This document shows positions 44,191 to 53,721 of a stretch of 64,000 nucleotides of DNA, one piece after another. The notes beneath the pieces were generated by a model. That model was not told the origin of the DNA, made no database searches, and worked only from the letters and a program-made list of their open reading frames with translations. Origin of the DNA: Azonexus hydrophilus. GTDB taxonomy: Bacteria > Pseudomonadota > Gammaproteobacteria > Burkholderiales > Rhodocyclaceae. Position 1 is the stretch's first letter. The number at the start of each line of letters is the position of its first letter. The stretch is taken from the NCBI RefSeq assembly GCF_905120355.1, contig NZ_CAJHOB010000012.1, forward strand, positions 1 through 64,000. The letters run 5' to 3'. The translations under genes and the position numbers were made by a program.

Positions 44191-46113
44191 TCAGCGGCTG
44201 GTTTGCCAGTGCAACGGGCCGCCGGTGAAGGGGGCGAAGCCGGTACCGAAAATCACGCCGGCGTCGGCAAGATCGGCGTCGGCGACAATGCCGTCGGCCA
44301 CCAGGCGTTGGGTGCGGGCGATGAGCGGGGCTACCAGTTCTTCCGCCAGCCCGGAGGGGGCACTGCTTGCTGCGGTTTTCTGCGGCTTGCCATTGTTCCA
44401 GGTGTAAAAACCCTGACCACTTTTCTTGCCCAGTTGCTGTTTTTCCACCCGCTGTTGCAGGCAGCGTGGTGCTTCGGCGCCATCGGCAAGTTGTTGCCCC
44501 GCCGCTAGGGCGATGTCGAGGCCGACCGTGTCGATCAGTTCGATCGGGCCCATCGGCATGCCGAAGGTGAGCAAGGCGGCGTCGATGCTTTCCGGTGCGA
44601 TCCCACGGTCCACTGCGCGCATGGCGGCGAGCATGTAGGGGGCGAGGACGGCGTTCACCAGAAATCCCGGGGCGCTGCGGACGGGGAGCGGTAGTTTGTC
44701 GATCTGGCGGACGAATGCGCAGGCGGCACGGATGGCGGTGGGGTCGGCTGCCTCGGCGGCAACGACCTCGACCAGCGGCATCATCGCAACCGGGTTGAAG
44801 AAATGGATGCCGACCAGCCGTTCTGGTCGTGCCAGCACCGGGCGCAGATCTTCCAGACGCAGGCTGGATGTGTTGCTGGCCAGCAGGGCGCCTGGTTTCA
44901 TGCGCGGTTCGAGCGTGCGGAACAGGGCGTGCTTGGCCTCTGCATTCTCGAAAATTGCCTCGATCACCACATCGGCGTGGACCACGCCGGCGCCGGTGGG
45001 ATCGGGTAGCAGACGATCGCAGGCGGCACGCACCGCCAGGGGGTCACGCAGTTTTTTCTGGAACAGTGCTTGGGCGCGTTGCAGGGCGGGCGCGATACGG
45101 CTGATGTCCTGATCCTGCAGACTGACGGTCAGGCCGCGCAGGGCGCACCAGGCAGCAATGTCGCCGCCCATGACGCCAGCGCCGACGACGTGCACGCGGC
45201 GTGCCACGAAATCTCCTCCGGGTTCGCTACTCTTGCCAAAGCTCTTCAGGCGCTCCTGCAGGCGGAATACCCGCAGGAGGTTTTTCGCGGTCGGTGAAGA
45301 GATGATGCGGTCAAGCACTTCCGGTGCGTCCAGGGCGTTGCCACCCTGTTTTTGCCACAGGTCGATGATGGCGTAGGGGGCTGGATAATGTTCAGGCCGC
45401 GCCTTCTTCGCCACCTGTTTGCGGGCGCCATTGGCGACCACCGCCTTGAGCGGGCCGGACAGCAGTTTCTGCATGAAGGGTAGGGGACGGCGAGGGGTAT
45501 TGGAGAGCAGCAACTGGCGCGCCGCCATCTCCATGACCCGGGGCGGCACGCAGTCATCGGCTAGCCCCATTTTCCTGGCGCGGCGGGCATCCAGCCCTTT
45601 ACCGGTGAGCATCAGATCAAGCGCCGCCGGGGCGCCGATGCGCTGCGGCAGGCGGGACATGCCACCCCAACCAGGAAAGATGCCGAGCATGACTTCCGGT
45701 AGGGCCATTTTCGTCCCTGGCTCATCTACCGCCAGCAGGTAACGGCAGGCCAGTGCCAGTTCCAGGCCGCCGCCAAGACAGTGACCGCGCACCAGTGCCA
45801 GTGTCGGGTAGGGCACGGCGGCCAGGCGGTTGAAGAGTTCCCAGCCGCGCGCGACCAGTTGCCGGCCTTTGTCCGCCGTGTCGAGACGGGAGAATTCATC
45901 AATGTCGGCCCCGGCGATGAAGCCCGCCGCCTTGCCGGAACGGATGATCAGCCCAGCGGGGGGCGAGGCTTCAAGCTGGTCGAGCAGTTGCCCGAGTTCC
46001 GTCATGACTGCTTGTGACAGGGCGTTGGTGCTCTCGCCGGCGCGGTCGAGGGTGGCAATGGCGATGCCGCTGCTTTCGCGGTGCAACTGCCAGTGGGTGA
46101 AGGTGTCGTGCAT
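44191..46113 (-). CDS. Enoyl-CoA hydratase/3-hydroxyacyl-CoA dehydrogenase (FadB-like)
   Basis: The roughly 640-residue bifunctional beta-oxidation enzyme has an N-terminal crotonase domain (SGKAAGFIAGADIDEFSRL, RGHCLGGGLELALACRYLLA, PEVMLGIFPGWGGMSRLPQRIG). The C-terminal dehydrogenase has VHVVGAGVMGGDIAAWCALRG for NAD, HFFNPVAMMPLVEVV with the catalytic His, and PGFLVNAVLAPYMLAAM. It is shorter than E. coli FadB (729). ATG 46113 has a GAGAG ribosome site; ATG 46128 overlaps the degV stop (ATGA) and is an equally possible coupled start. Confidence 0.92.
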   Translation of the reverse strand: MHDTFTHWQLHRESSGIAIATLDRAGESTNALSQAVMTELGQLLDQLEASPPAGLIIRSGKAAGFIAGADIDEFSRLDTADKGRQLVARGWELFNRLAAVPYPTLALVRGHCLGGGLELALACRYLLAVDEPGTKMALPEVMLGIFPGWGGMSRLPQRIGAPAALDLMLTGKGLDARRARKMGLADDCVPPRVMEMAARQLLLSNTPRRPLPFMQKLLSGPLKAVVANGARKQVAKKARPEHYPAPYAIIDLWQKQGGNALDAPEVLDRIISSPTAKNLLRVFRLQERLKSFGKSSEPGGDFVARRVHVVGAGVMGGDIAAWCALRGLTVSLQDQDISRIAPALQRAQALFQKKLRDPLAVRAACDRLLPDPTGAGVVHADVVIEAIFENAEAKHALFRTLEPRMKPGALLASNTSSLRLEDLRPVLARPERLVGIHFFNPVAMMPLVEVVAAEAADPTAIRAACAFVRQIDKLPLPVRSAPGFLVNAVLAPYMLAAMRAVDRGIAPESIDAALLTFGMPMGPIELIDTVGLDIALAAGQQLADGAEAPRCLQQRVEKQQLGKKSGQGFYTWNNGKPQKTAASSAPSGLAEELVAPLIARTQRLVADGIVADADLADAGVIFGTGFAPFTGGPLHWQTSR

Positions 46114-46124
46114 GATCGGTTCTC

Positions 46125-47069
46125 TCATTGAATACGGTGACTGGCGGCAGCAAAGGCCAGCGACAGTGCCCCCGGGCCGACATTGATGGCGGCGGTTTTA
46201 CTCATTGGCGCCAATTGGATGGTGACGTCGTGTTCAATGGCAGTGCGTGCCAGCCGGCCATAACCTTTGAGGTCGCGTACCGTTTCCAGCGGGCCACCAT
46301 AGCTGATGCAGATCCACGGCGCGTCCAGTCCCTGTTCGATTTGTTCGGCAGCACGGTTGAAGAGATGTTCGGCGCCACTGGAAAAGCCGCGCACCTTGCC
46401 GACCGTGTGGGTTGTGTCGCAGTTGTAATGCAGGAGGGGCTTCACATCGAGTAGCGAGCCGAGGGCGTAGGCGCCCCAGCCCAGGCTGCTGTCCCCCTTC
46501 TTCGAGGCGCGGTTATAGATGTGGTGGAGATCGGCCGGGACCAGGTAGGTGTGGGTATGTTCGATCAGCTGCGTCAGCCGCGCACCGATCACACTGGGCG
46601 GGCAGCCCTCGGCGATCAGTCGGGTGGCTTCTGCTGCCGGCACGGATTGGCCGGTGAACAGGTTGCGGGTGGACAGCACGGCCAGGCCGAAAGCATCGTT
46701 GCAGCCTGCGCTGCGGCGGATCTCCCGGTATTTGCCGAGCACGCTGCGCGCTGCCTGCTGTGCATGCATGAAAATGGGGCTGCGCATGCCGCTGATGGTC
46801 AGGCAGAACACGTAGTCGTATTCGAGGACCAGGCGTTCGAGAAACAGGGTTTCGATCTGTTCCGGTGAGTAGGGGATGGATTCGGCGTAGTCGGCATGCC
46901 CTTGATCGAGGCGCCAGGCGTAGAACTTCTGGGTTTCGACCGGATCGCGCCAGTCCTCGACGAAAACATCACCGATGCGCAGGGTGATCGGCATGATCTG
47001 AATGGCGTGCTGGTCGATGAACTCGCGCGGCAGGTCGCAGGCTGAATCGACGACGATTCCAATCCGCAT
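46125..47069 (-). CDS. DegV family fatty-acid-binding protein
   Basis: This 314-residue protein has MRIGIVVDSACDLPREFIDQ, MPITLRIGDVFVEDWRD, FCLTISGMRSPIFMHAQQAA and a C-terminal KTAAINVGPGALSLAF. DegV/FakB proteins bind a fatty acid in a buried pocket; in Firmicutes they hand it to FakA kinase, which is not seen here. A longer frame up to 47345 only overlaps the thiolase gene. ATG 47069 lies one base from the thiolase stop, so the two are coupled. The setting inside a beta-oxidation cluster supports a fatty-acid role. Confidence 0.88.
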   Translation of the reverse strand: MRIGIVVDSACDLPREFIDQHAIQIMPITLRIGDVFVEDWRDPVETQKFYAWRLDQGHADYAESIPYSPEQIETLFLERLVLEYDYVFCLTISGMRSPIFMHAQQAARSVLGKYREIRRSAGCNDAFGLAVLSTRNLFTGQSVPAAEATRLIAEGCPPSVIGARLTQLIEHTHTYLVPADLHHIYNRASKKGDSSLGWGAYALGSLLDVKPLLHYNCDTTHTVGKVRGFSSGAEHLFNRAAEQIEQGLDAPWICISYGGPLETVRDLKGYGRLARTAIEHDVTIQLAPMSKTAAINVGPGALSLAFAAASHRIQ

Positions 47070-47070
47070 G

Positions 47071-48351
47071 TCAGAAGGCCTCGACCAGCATGGCGCCGCC
47101 CAGGCCGCCGCCGATGCAGATCGTTGCGATACCGCGCCGCGCCTGGTTGCGGCGTAGTACGTGCAGCAGGTGCAGGACGATGCGGGCACCCGAGGCGCCG
47201 ACCGGGTGACCGATGGCGACGGCGCCGCCATCGACGTTGAGGCGCTCGCTGGGAATGTCGCCGAGGGCGCCCGGTAGTTCGAGCTGTTCGCGGCAGTAGC
47301 GCTCATCGCGCCAGGCAGCCTGGCAGGCAAGCACTTGCGCCGCAAAAGCTTCGTTGAGCTCCCAGTAATCGATGTCAGTCAGCGCCAGGCCGTGCCGTTG
47401 CAGGATCGGGGTGGATGCATGCACCGGCCCCAGCCCCATTTGCTCTGGCTCAAGGCCAGACCATTGGCTATCGACGATTTTGCCGATCGGGCTGAGGCCC
47501 CATTTCTCCACCGCCTCTGCCGACGCCAGCAGCACCCAGGCGGCGCCATCGGTGATCTGCGAGCTGTTGGCGGCGGTGATGTTGCCGTACTTCTTGTCAA
47601 AAAACGGTTTCGGCTTGGCCATGCCGGCCAGATCGGCATCGGCGCGAACCCCGTCGTCTTCGGCATAGATCTTGCCCTTGCCATCGACCAGCGGCACGAT
47701 TTCGTCCAGATGCCCGGCTTGCCGCGCGGCAAGTGCGCGCTGGTGGCTGCGCACGGCAAACTCGTCCATCTGCCGCCGGTCGATGCCGAATTTCCAGGCC
47801 AGGTTTTCCGCTGTCTGCCCCATCAGCAGGCCGACCACCGGGTCGGTCAGGCCCTTCATCAGCCCGATCACCGGCGTCAGCAGCGCGGCTGGGCGTAGCT
47901 TGAGGAAATGACCGAGTTTCTGCCCCATCGTCCGCATTGTCATCATGCCGGCGAACCAGCGCACCATCGCATCCGAATAGAGTAATGGCGCTCGGGAGAG
48001 CGCATCGACGCCACCGGCCAGCACCAGTTGCGAACGGCCGCACTGGATGTTGGCGATGGCCGAGTCGATGGCCTGCATGCCGGAAGCGCAGTTGCGCATC
48101 ACCGTCCAGCCCGGCACCTTTTTGCCGCAGCCGAGTCGCAGCGCGACCATGCGGCCGATGTTGGTTTCATCCGGCGACGGTGCGGCGCAACCGAGAATGA
48201 CCTCGTCTAGATCGGACGGCAGGAAGGGCTGGCGCAGCAGCAGCGCGCGTCCGGCTTGCGTCGCCAGATCGGAGGCGGCGAACGGTCCGGGGCCTTTCTG
48301 CGCTTTGAGGAAGGGCGTACGGGCGCCATCCACTACGTAAATCGTTGTCAT
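47071..48351 (-). CDS. Acetyl-CoA acyltransferase (thiolase, FadI-like)
   Basis: This 426-residue thiolase has VRTPFLKAQKGP-like VDGARTPFLK at the start, the acylated Cys in VMRNCASGMQAIDSAIANI, ELNEAFAAQVLACQ (catalytic His region), NVDGGAVAIGHPVGASGARI and the C-terminal CIGGGLGGAML with the second Cys. The insertion pattern and length are those of FadI/FadA-type 3-ketoacyl-CoA thiolases. It cleaves 3-ketoacyl-CoA in the last beta-oxidation step. Confidence 0.93.
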   Translation of the reverse strand: MTTIYVVDGARTPFLKAQKGPGPFAASDLATQAGRALLLRQPFLPSDLDEVILGCAAPSPDETNIGRMVALRLGCGKKVPGWTVMRNCASGMQAIDSAIANIQCGRSQLVLAGGVDALSRAPLLYSDAMVRWFAGMMTMRTMGQKLGHFLKLRPAALLTPVIGLMKGLTDPVVGLLMGQTAENLAWKFGIDRRQMDEFAVRSHQRALAARQAGHLDEIVPLVDGKGKIYAEDDGVRADADLAGMAKPKPFFDKKYGNITAANSSQITDGAAWVLLASAEAVEKWGLSPIGKIVDSQWSGLEPEQMGLGPVHASTPILQRHGLALTDIDYWELNEAFAAQVLACQAAWRDERYCREQLELPGALGDIPSERLNVDGGAVAIGHPVGASGARIVLHLLHVLRRNQARRGIATICIGGGLGGAMLVEAF

Positions 48352-48442
48352 GGGTTTCCTTTGCGAACGCTGGAAATGGCTGATAGCGGCACGGACTTTG
48401 TGCGTGCTGCCAGTGTTTGCGGCTGGCCATGGGGGCGTGCTG

Positions 48443-50797
48443 TCATGCCGCCATCCGGTCGGGGGCGGGTTTGTTCGCCGTGGCTACGCCGAAGTCGAAG
48501 GGGAAATCGTCGACCCGTACCACGATGTCGCGCAGGTGCGTGCGTCGCTGCATGATCTCGAATTCGGCAGCGGTGATGACGCCCAGTTCAGCGGCGACCT
48601 GGGCGATGTCACGGACGTTGGCGCGCGGGTTGTTGGCAAAGCGGCCGGCCTTCTCGGCGGCGCGGATCTTGGCTTCGATCGGCTCGGCAGCCAGGGTGGC
48701 TTGCAGGGCCAGTTCGATGGCGCCAACCGGCTCTTCCTCGTGTAACGGTACAAAGCATTCGGCCGTCAGGCGGTCCCGTGTCGCCGAGGGCGAGAGCAGC
48801 GATTTCGCAACCTGGTGGCCGAAGGCATCGGACGGCACCACGTAGGGATGGCCCCAGGGGAAGATCACGCGCTTGACCAGGGCAGCGATGAAACGCACCG
48901 GGAAATTGGCCAGCACCCCATCGAACGCCTGCTGCGCCTTGTACATGGCGTCCCAGATGGCCCAGTGGGCAAGCGGTGCATCGGCCTGTTGCCGGCCTTC
49001 CGCCTCATAGCGTTTGAGGGTGCAGGAAATCAGGTACATCTGCGCCAGGATGTCGCCCAGGCGGGCCGAGAGTTTTTCGCGCCGTTTGACGCTGCCGCCC
49101 AGCACCAGCAGGGATACATCGGAAAGGAATGCGAAGGCGGCGGAGAAACGCGTCAGTTGCTGGTAGTAACGGCGCATTTCCGGCGCCACGTCGGTGTTGA
49201 CGCTGACGAAATGCGAGCCGGTGATGCCCTGGCGGAAAGCTCGCCAGGCATTGCTGATGGTGAAGCCGATGTGGCCGAATAGCGCCCGGTCGAAATCGAT
49301 CAGCCCCTGGCGGGCATCCGGATTCTGCGCCGCGCGCATTTCCGGCAGCAGGTAAGGATGGCAGCGGATGGCCCCCTGGCCGAAGATGATCAGCGAACGG
49401 GTCAGGATGTTGGCGCCTTCGACGGTGATCGCCACCGGCACCTGCTGGTAGGCACGACCGAGGAAATTCGACGGGCCGAGGCAGATGCCTTTGCCGCCGA
49501 TGACATCCATGCCGTCGTTGACCACCTGGCGGGCGCGTTCGGTGACGTGGTACTTGGCAATGGCTGACACCACCGAGGGTTTTTCGCCGAGATCGACGGC
49601 GCCGGCCGTCATCTTGCGCACCGCGTCCATCAGGTAGGTGTAGGCGCCGATGCGGGTCAGTGCTTCTTCGACGCCTTCGAACTTGCCGACGGCCATGTTG
49701 AACTGCGAGCGCACCCGGGCGTAGCCGCCGACAGCGCGCGCCGTCATCTGCGCCATGCCGGTGTTGGAAGAGGGCAGCGAGATCGAGCGGCCAGCTGCCA
49801 GACACTCCATGAGCATGCGCCAGCCTTGGCCCGCCATCGCCGGGCCGCCGATGATGAAATCGAGCGGCATGAAGACCTCGGTGCCACGCACCGGGCCGTT
49901 CATGAACATGGCGTTCAGGGGAAAGTGACGGCGGCCGGTGTCGACGCCCGGATGATCGTAAGGGACCAGGGCGCAGGTGATGCCGATGTGCTTCTTGTCG
50001 CCCAGCAGCCCTTCCGGGTCGTAGAGGTGAAACGCCAGGCCGAACACCGTGCACAGCGGGGCCAGGGTGATGTAGCGCTTGTCAAAGGAGACGCGCATGC
50101 CCAGGACTTCCTTGCCCTGATAAACGCCCTTGCAGACGACGCCGGCATCCGGAATGGAGGCGGCATCCGAGCCCGCCCACGGGCTGGTCAGGGCAAAGGC
50201 GGGGATTTCGATGCCTTTGGCCAGGCGTGGCAGGTAGTGGTTCTTCTGTTCTTCGGTGCCGTAGTGCAGTAGCAATTCGGCCGGGCCGAGCGAGTTGGGC
50301 ACCATGACCGATACCGAGAGTGCGGAAGAGCGGGTCGATAGCTTGGTCACCACCTGCGAGTGGGCGTAGGCGGAAAATTCCAGGCCACCGTATTTCTTCG
50401 GGATGATCATGCCGAGGAAGCCACGCTCCTTGATGTAGCGCCAGGCGTTGGCGGGGAGATCGTAGAGTTCGTGGGTGACCTGCCAGTCATCGACCAGGCG
50501 GCAGGCTTCCTCGCATTCGTTGTCGAGGAAGGCTTGTTCTTCGGCAGTCAGCTTCGGCACCGGGTAGGCGTGCAGCTTCTGCCAGTCCGGCTTGCCGCGG
50601 AACAACTCGCCTTCCCACCAGACTGTGCCGGCTTCGAGCGCATCGCGCTCGGTATCCGACATCTGCGGCAGGACCTTGCGGTAGGCGGCAAAGATGCCGC
50701 GGGTGAGGATGGCACGGCGCAAGGGCGGCAAGGTGAACAGTGCGCCCACGGCGAGGACAACGGCAAGGCAAGCCCAGAGGGCGGGATGAACGGGCAT
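48443..50797 (-). CDS. fadE: Acyl-CoA dehydrogenase, FadE type
   Basis: This 784-residue flavoprotein is of the long FadE type (E. coli 814). It has an N-terminal membrane helix (LWACLAVVLAVGALFTLPPL), WEGELFRGKPDWQKLHAYP, MIIPKKYGGLEFSAYAHSQVV, ALTSPWAGSDAASIPD (FAD-binding) and a C-terminal DUF1974-like extension. It performs the first oxidation of acyl-CoA. ATG 50797 is preceded by AGGAGACATCACC. It follows the TetR gene by 30 bases on the same strand. Confidence 0.95.
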   Translation of the reverse strand: MPVHPALWACLAVVLAVGALFTLPPLRRAILTRGIFAAYRKVLPQMSDTERDALEAGTVWWEGELFRGKPDWQKLHAYPVPKLTAEEQAFLDNECEEACRLVDDWQVTHELYDLPANAWRYIKERGFLGMIIPKKYGGLEFSAYAHSQVVTKLSTRSSALSVSVMVPNSLGPAELLLHYGTEEQKNHYLPRLAKGIEIPAFALTSPWAGSDAASIPDAGVVCKGVYQGKEVLGMRVSFDKRYITLAPLCTVFGLAFHLYDPEGLLGDKKHIGITCALVPYDHPGVDTGRRHFPLNAMFMNGPVRGTEVFMPLDFIIGGPAMAGQGWRMLMECLAAGRSISLPSSNTGMAQMTARAVGGYARVRSQFNMAVGKFEGVEEALTRIGAYTYLMDAVRKMTAGAVDLGEKPSVVSAIAKYHVTERARQVVNDGMDVIGGKGICLGPSNFLGRAYQQVPVAITVEGANILTRSLIIFGQGAIRCHPYLLPEMRAAQNPDARQGLIDFDRALFGHIGFTISNAWRAFRQGITGSHFVSVNTDVAPEMRRYYQQLTRFSAAFAFLSDVSLLVLGGSVKRREKLSARLGDILAQMYLISCTLKRYEAEGRQQADAPLAHWAIWDAMYKAQQAFDGVLANFPVRFIAALVKRVIFPWGHPYVVPSDAFGHQVAKSLLSPSATRDRLTAECFVPLHEEEPVGAIELALQATLAAEPIEAKIRAAEKAGRFANNPRANVRDIAQVAAELGVITAAEFEIMQRRTHLRDIVVRVDDFPFDFGVATANKPAPDRMAA

Positions 50798-50827
50798 GGT
50801 GATGTCTCCTGGTTTGTTTTTGTAGGA

Positions 50828-51499
50828 TCAGTGATCGGTGAATTGCGGCAAAGGGGCGCGCAACCCGCCAATCAGGAAAGAAATGAGACGAGGCAGCAGG
50901 CGGTCGAGGCGGTCTTCACTATCTTCCGCTTCGATGCCCCAGTCGGTTACCAGACGCAGGGCGTCGGTGCCGGCGATGGCATAGGAGGTCGCGCCGAGCA
51001 TGAAATGGAAGCGCCAGACGATTTCTGCCTTGGGGACATCCGGCAGTGAGCGGAACAGCGCCTCCTTGTAGCGCTCGACCACGGTTTTGTATTCGTGCGC
51101 CAGAAAGGCGCGGATGAAATCCGAGGGTTCGGTCAGGGTGCGCCCGAGCAGGCGCAAGAAAATCACGCCGCCACGCTCTTCGTCTTCCGCCATGCGGATC
51201 ATGGTGCCGAAAAAGGCATCGACGATCTGCGAGGGTTTGAGCGGTTGTCCATCGGCAGTCGCCTCCAGTTCGTCGAGTGCCCGCATGCGTTCTTCGTTCA
51301 ACCAGTTCAGGCGGCGGCGGAAAACTTCCTGGATCAATGCTTCCTTGGAGCCGAAGTGGTAGTTGACGGCGGCGAGATTGACCCCAGCCTCGCCGGTGAT
51401 CTGGCGCATCGAGGTGCCATCGTAGCCGTGCGCCATGAACAGGCGTTCGGCGGCATCAAGGATACGGGCGCGGGTATCGGACAAGCGGTTGTCTTGCAT
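50828..51499 (-). CDS. TetR-family regulator of the fatty-acid cluster
   Basis: This 223-residue protein has an N-terminal HTH (RILDAAERLFMAHGYDGTSMRQITGEAGVNLAAVNYHFGSKEALIQEVFRR) and a larger ligand domain (TetR_C_7/PsrA-like). It heads the unit with fadE and its own promoter holds a palindrome shared with fadL, so autoregulation and control of fadL are likely. The ligand is presumably an acyl-CoA or fatty acid, as in PsrA/FadP; this is inferred. Confidence 0.9.
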   Translation of the reverse strand: MQDNRLSDTRARILDAAERLFMAHGYDGTSMRQITGEAGVNLAAVNYHFGSKEALIQEVFRRRLNWLNEERMRALDELEATADGQPLKPSQIVDAFFGTMIRMAEDEERGGVIFLRLLGRTLTEPSDFIRAFLAHEYKTVVERYKEALFRSLPDVPKAEIVWRFHFMLGATSYAIAGTDALRLVTDWGIEAEDSEDRLDRLLPRLISFLIGGLRAPLPQFTDH

Positions 51500-51513
51500 T
51501 ACATCCTCTGTGA

Positions 51514-51531
51514 TTCATACGTTCGTTTGAA
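51514..51531. promoter_or_regulatory. TetR-type operator upstream of the TetR gene
   Basis: TTCATACGTTCGTTTGAA is an imperfect 18-bp palindrome 15 bases upstream of the TetR start codon. It closely matches the fadL site at 44107-44122. Confidence 0.65.
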
Positions 51532-51713
51532 TTATGGGGAAAAAAATTGCGCACGGCAAGCACAGTGCGCAAATAGTCGGGTTTCTGTCAGATGGCCTGG
51601 GCTTGCTGGCGGCTGCAGTCCATCAGGGCGGCAAGGCGCAGCCACAGTGGCTGGATTATTGTTTCTGTGTCAGCGCGTTAGACCCGGGCAGAGAGGGGGC
51701 GCCGTGGATGGCG

Positions 51714-51965
51714 TCACGGGTGGGGTGTGGCTGTGGCGGGTTCGTCCTGTGGCAGCGGCGGTTGCGGTTTGCTGACGACGTAGAGTACACCGGCGCAACA
51801 GGCAAAAAAGGCGATGCAGGCGAGCAGGCTGGGGGTCCAGGTGTCGGCGAGGCCGTACTCGAACCAGACCCAGAAAAAAGCCAGCAGTGCCGGCAGTATC
51901 ATGGCTGCACAAAAGAGGGCGCTGGCGAGGGCGATTTTTTGGCCAATATGACGGGAAAGTGGCAT
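51714..51965 (-). CDS. Small two-helix membrane protein
   Basis: This 83-residue protein starts MPLSRHIGQKIALASALFCA with AGGAG six bases before the ATG. Two hydrophobic helices (LASALFCAAMILPALLAFFWVWF and SLLACIAFFACCAGVLYVV) are followed by a Pro-rich tail. The family was not recognised. It stands alone between the TetR gene and the lyase. Confidence 0.65.
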   Translation of the reverse strand: MPLSRHIGQKIALASALFCAAMILPALLAFFWVWFEYGLADTWTPSLLACIAFFACCAGVLYVVSKPQPPLPQDEPATATPHP

Positions 51966-52178
51966 GCGGCACTCCTGGATGGGTTGCGGATGGCTGATTC
52001 TAGCGGGCAGTGGACGGTGTATTTTTGATCTGTCTGAAAGAGAGGGATTTATCCGCCAAATACGGCAGTCATGCCGGCGCCTCTCGGGTAAACTGTGCCG
52101 CTTTATCCGTGGGCTGCGGGCTGGTGCTGGCTGGCGCGCAGGCCGAATCGATTTCATCAACCAGGGAGATTAGCCATC

Positions 52179-53627
52179 ATGGCGAAAGTGAAGTTCTACG
52201 GCGCGGAGTCGTTTCCGCTCGAAATGCACAAGGTCCGCATCGTTCAAAAACTGAATCTGCCGCCGGTTGAGCGGCGTCTGGCGGCGGTGGCGGAAGCCGG
52301 CAACAACACCTTTCTGCTCAAGAATGCCGATGTGTTCATGGACATGCTCACCGACAGCGGTGTCAACGCCATGAGCGACCAGCAGATGGCGGCCATGATG
52401 ATTGCCGACGACAGCTACGCCGGCAGCGCCACGTACACCCGCCTGGAAAGCAAGCTCCAGGAAATCTTCGGCATGGACTATTTCCTGCCGGCACACCAGG
52501 GCCGTGCCTGTGAAAACATCCTGGCGCAAGTGCTGGTCAGCGAAGGTTCGGTGGTGCCGATGAACTACCATTTCACCACCACCAAGGCGCACATCACGCT
52601 GAATGGTGGCCTGGTCGAGGAAATCGTCAGCGACGCCGGCCTGGAAGTGGTCAGTGTCAATCCCTTCAAGGGCAATATGGACGTGGCCAAGCTGCAGGAT
52701 GTGGTGGCCCGCTTCGGTGCCGAGCGGATCGCCTTCGTGCGGATGGAGGCCGGGACCAACCTGATCGGCGGCCAGCCTTTCTCGCTGCAGAATCTGGCCG
52801 ATATCCGCAAGGTCTGCGACCAGCATGGTCTGATGCTGATCATGGATGCCAGCCTGCTGGCCGACAACCTGCACTTCATCAAGACGCGCGAAGAAGCCTG
52901 CAAGGCCATGAGCATCCGCGAGATCACCCGCCGCATGGCGGATCTGTGTGATGTGATTTACTTCTCCGCCCGCAAGCTCGGCTGCGCCCGGGGCGGCGGC
53001 ATGTGCATGAAGAGCGAAGAGCTGTACCGGAAAATGCGTGGTCTGGTGCCGCTGTACGAAGGCTTCCTGACCTACGGGGGCATGTCGGTGCGCGAGATGG
53101 AGGCGCTCACCGTTGGTCTGGAAGAAACGATGGACGAGGATGTCATCAATCAAGGGCCGCAGTTCATCGGCTACATGGTGGATGAACTGGTCAAGCGGGG
53201 CATTCCGGTCATCACGCCGGCGGGTGGCCTGGGCTGCCACATCAATGCCATGGAATTCGTCGATCACGTGCCGCAATCGCAATACCCGGCCGGCGCACTG
53301 GCCTCGGCACTGTACATCGCCAGCGGCATCCGTGGCATGGAGCGCGGCACCCTGTCCGAACAACGTGAGCCGGACGGTACCGAGATTTTTGCCAACATGG
53401 AGTTGGTGCGTCTGGCCCTGCCGCGTCGGGTGTTCACCCTGTCGCAGGTCAAGTATGCGGTCGATCGTCTGGAGTGGCTGTACGCCAATCGCAAGCTGAT
53501 CGGTGGTTTGTCTTTCGTCGAAGAGCCGGAAATCCTGCGTTTCTTCTATGGCCGCCTGGCGCCGGTGTCGAACTGGCAGAACGAACTGGTCGCCCAGTTC
53601 AAGAAAGATTTCGGCGACAGTCTGTAA
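52179..53627 (+). CDS. Tryptophanase/tyrosine phenol-lyase family beta-eliminating lyase
   Basis: This 482-residue PLP enzyme has NNTFLLKNADVFMDMLTDSGVNAMSD and SYAGSATYTRLE. AHQGRACENIL binds the PLP phosphate, and YFSARKLGCARGG contains the probable PLP Lys. GIRGMERGTLSEQREPDG and LALPRRVFT lie near the end. The overall fold matches tryptophanase and tyrosine phenol-lyase over its length. Whether it forms indole, phenol or acts on another amino acid cannot be settled by eye. ATG 52179 has CAGGGAG upstream. It has no TnaC-like leader or TnaB permease nearby and is followed by a strong terminator. Confidence 0.85.
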   Translation: MAKVKFYGAESFPLEMHKVRIVQKLNLPPVERRLAAVAEAGNNTFLLKNADVFMDMLTDSGVNAMSDQQMAAMMIADDSYAGSATYTRLESKLQEIFGMDYFLPAHQGRACENILAQVLVSEGSVVPMNYHFTTTKAHITLNGGLVEEIVSDAGLEVVSVNPFKGNMDVAKLQDVVARFGAERIAFVRMEAGTNLIGGQPFSLQNLADIRKVCDQHGLMLIMDASLLADNLHFIKTREEACKAMSIREITRRMADLCDVIYFSARKLGCARGGGMCMKSEELYRKMRGLVPLYEGFLTYGGMSVREMEALTVGLEETMDEDVINQGPQFIGYMVDELVKRGIPVITPAGGLGCHINAMEFVDHVPQSQYPAGALASALYIASGIRGMERGTLSEQREPDGTEIFANMELVRLALPRRVFTLSQVKYAVDRLEWLYANRKLIGGLSFVEEPEILRFFYGRLAPVSNWQNELVAQFKKDFGDSL

Positions 53628-53641
53628 GCGGTTTGCGCCAA

Positions 53642-53678
53642 CAAAAAACCGGGGTCTTCATGCCCCGGTTTTTTTGTG
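53642..53678 (+). terminator. Intrinsic terminator behind the lyase gene
   Basis: AAACCGGGG-TCTTCAT-CCCCGGTTTTTTT, 15 bases after the stop codon. Because of its A run it can also act for the convergent yjdM gene. Confidence 0.9.
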
Positions 53679-53721
53679 TGCTTTTTTTGTGTACATGTGC
53701 AGCCTGTGAAGGCGGTAGCGT

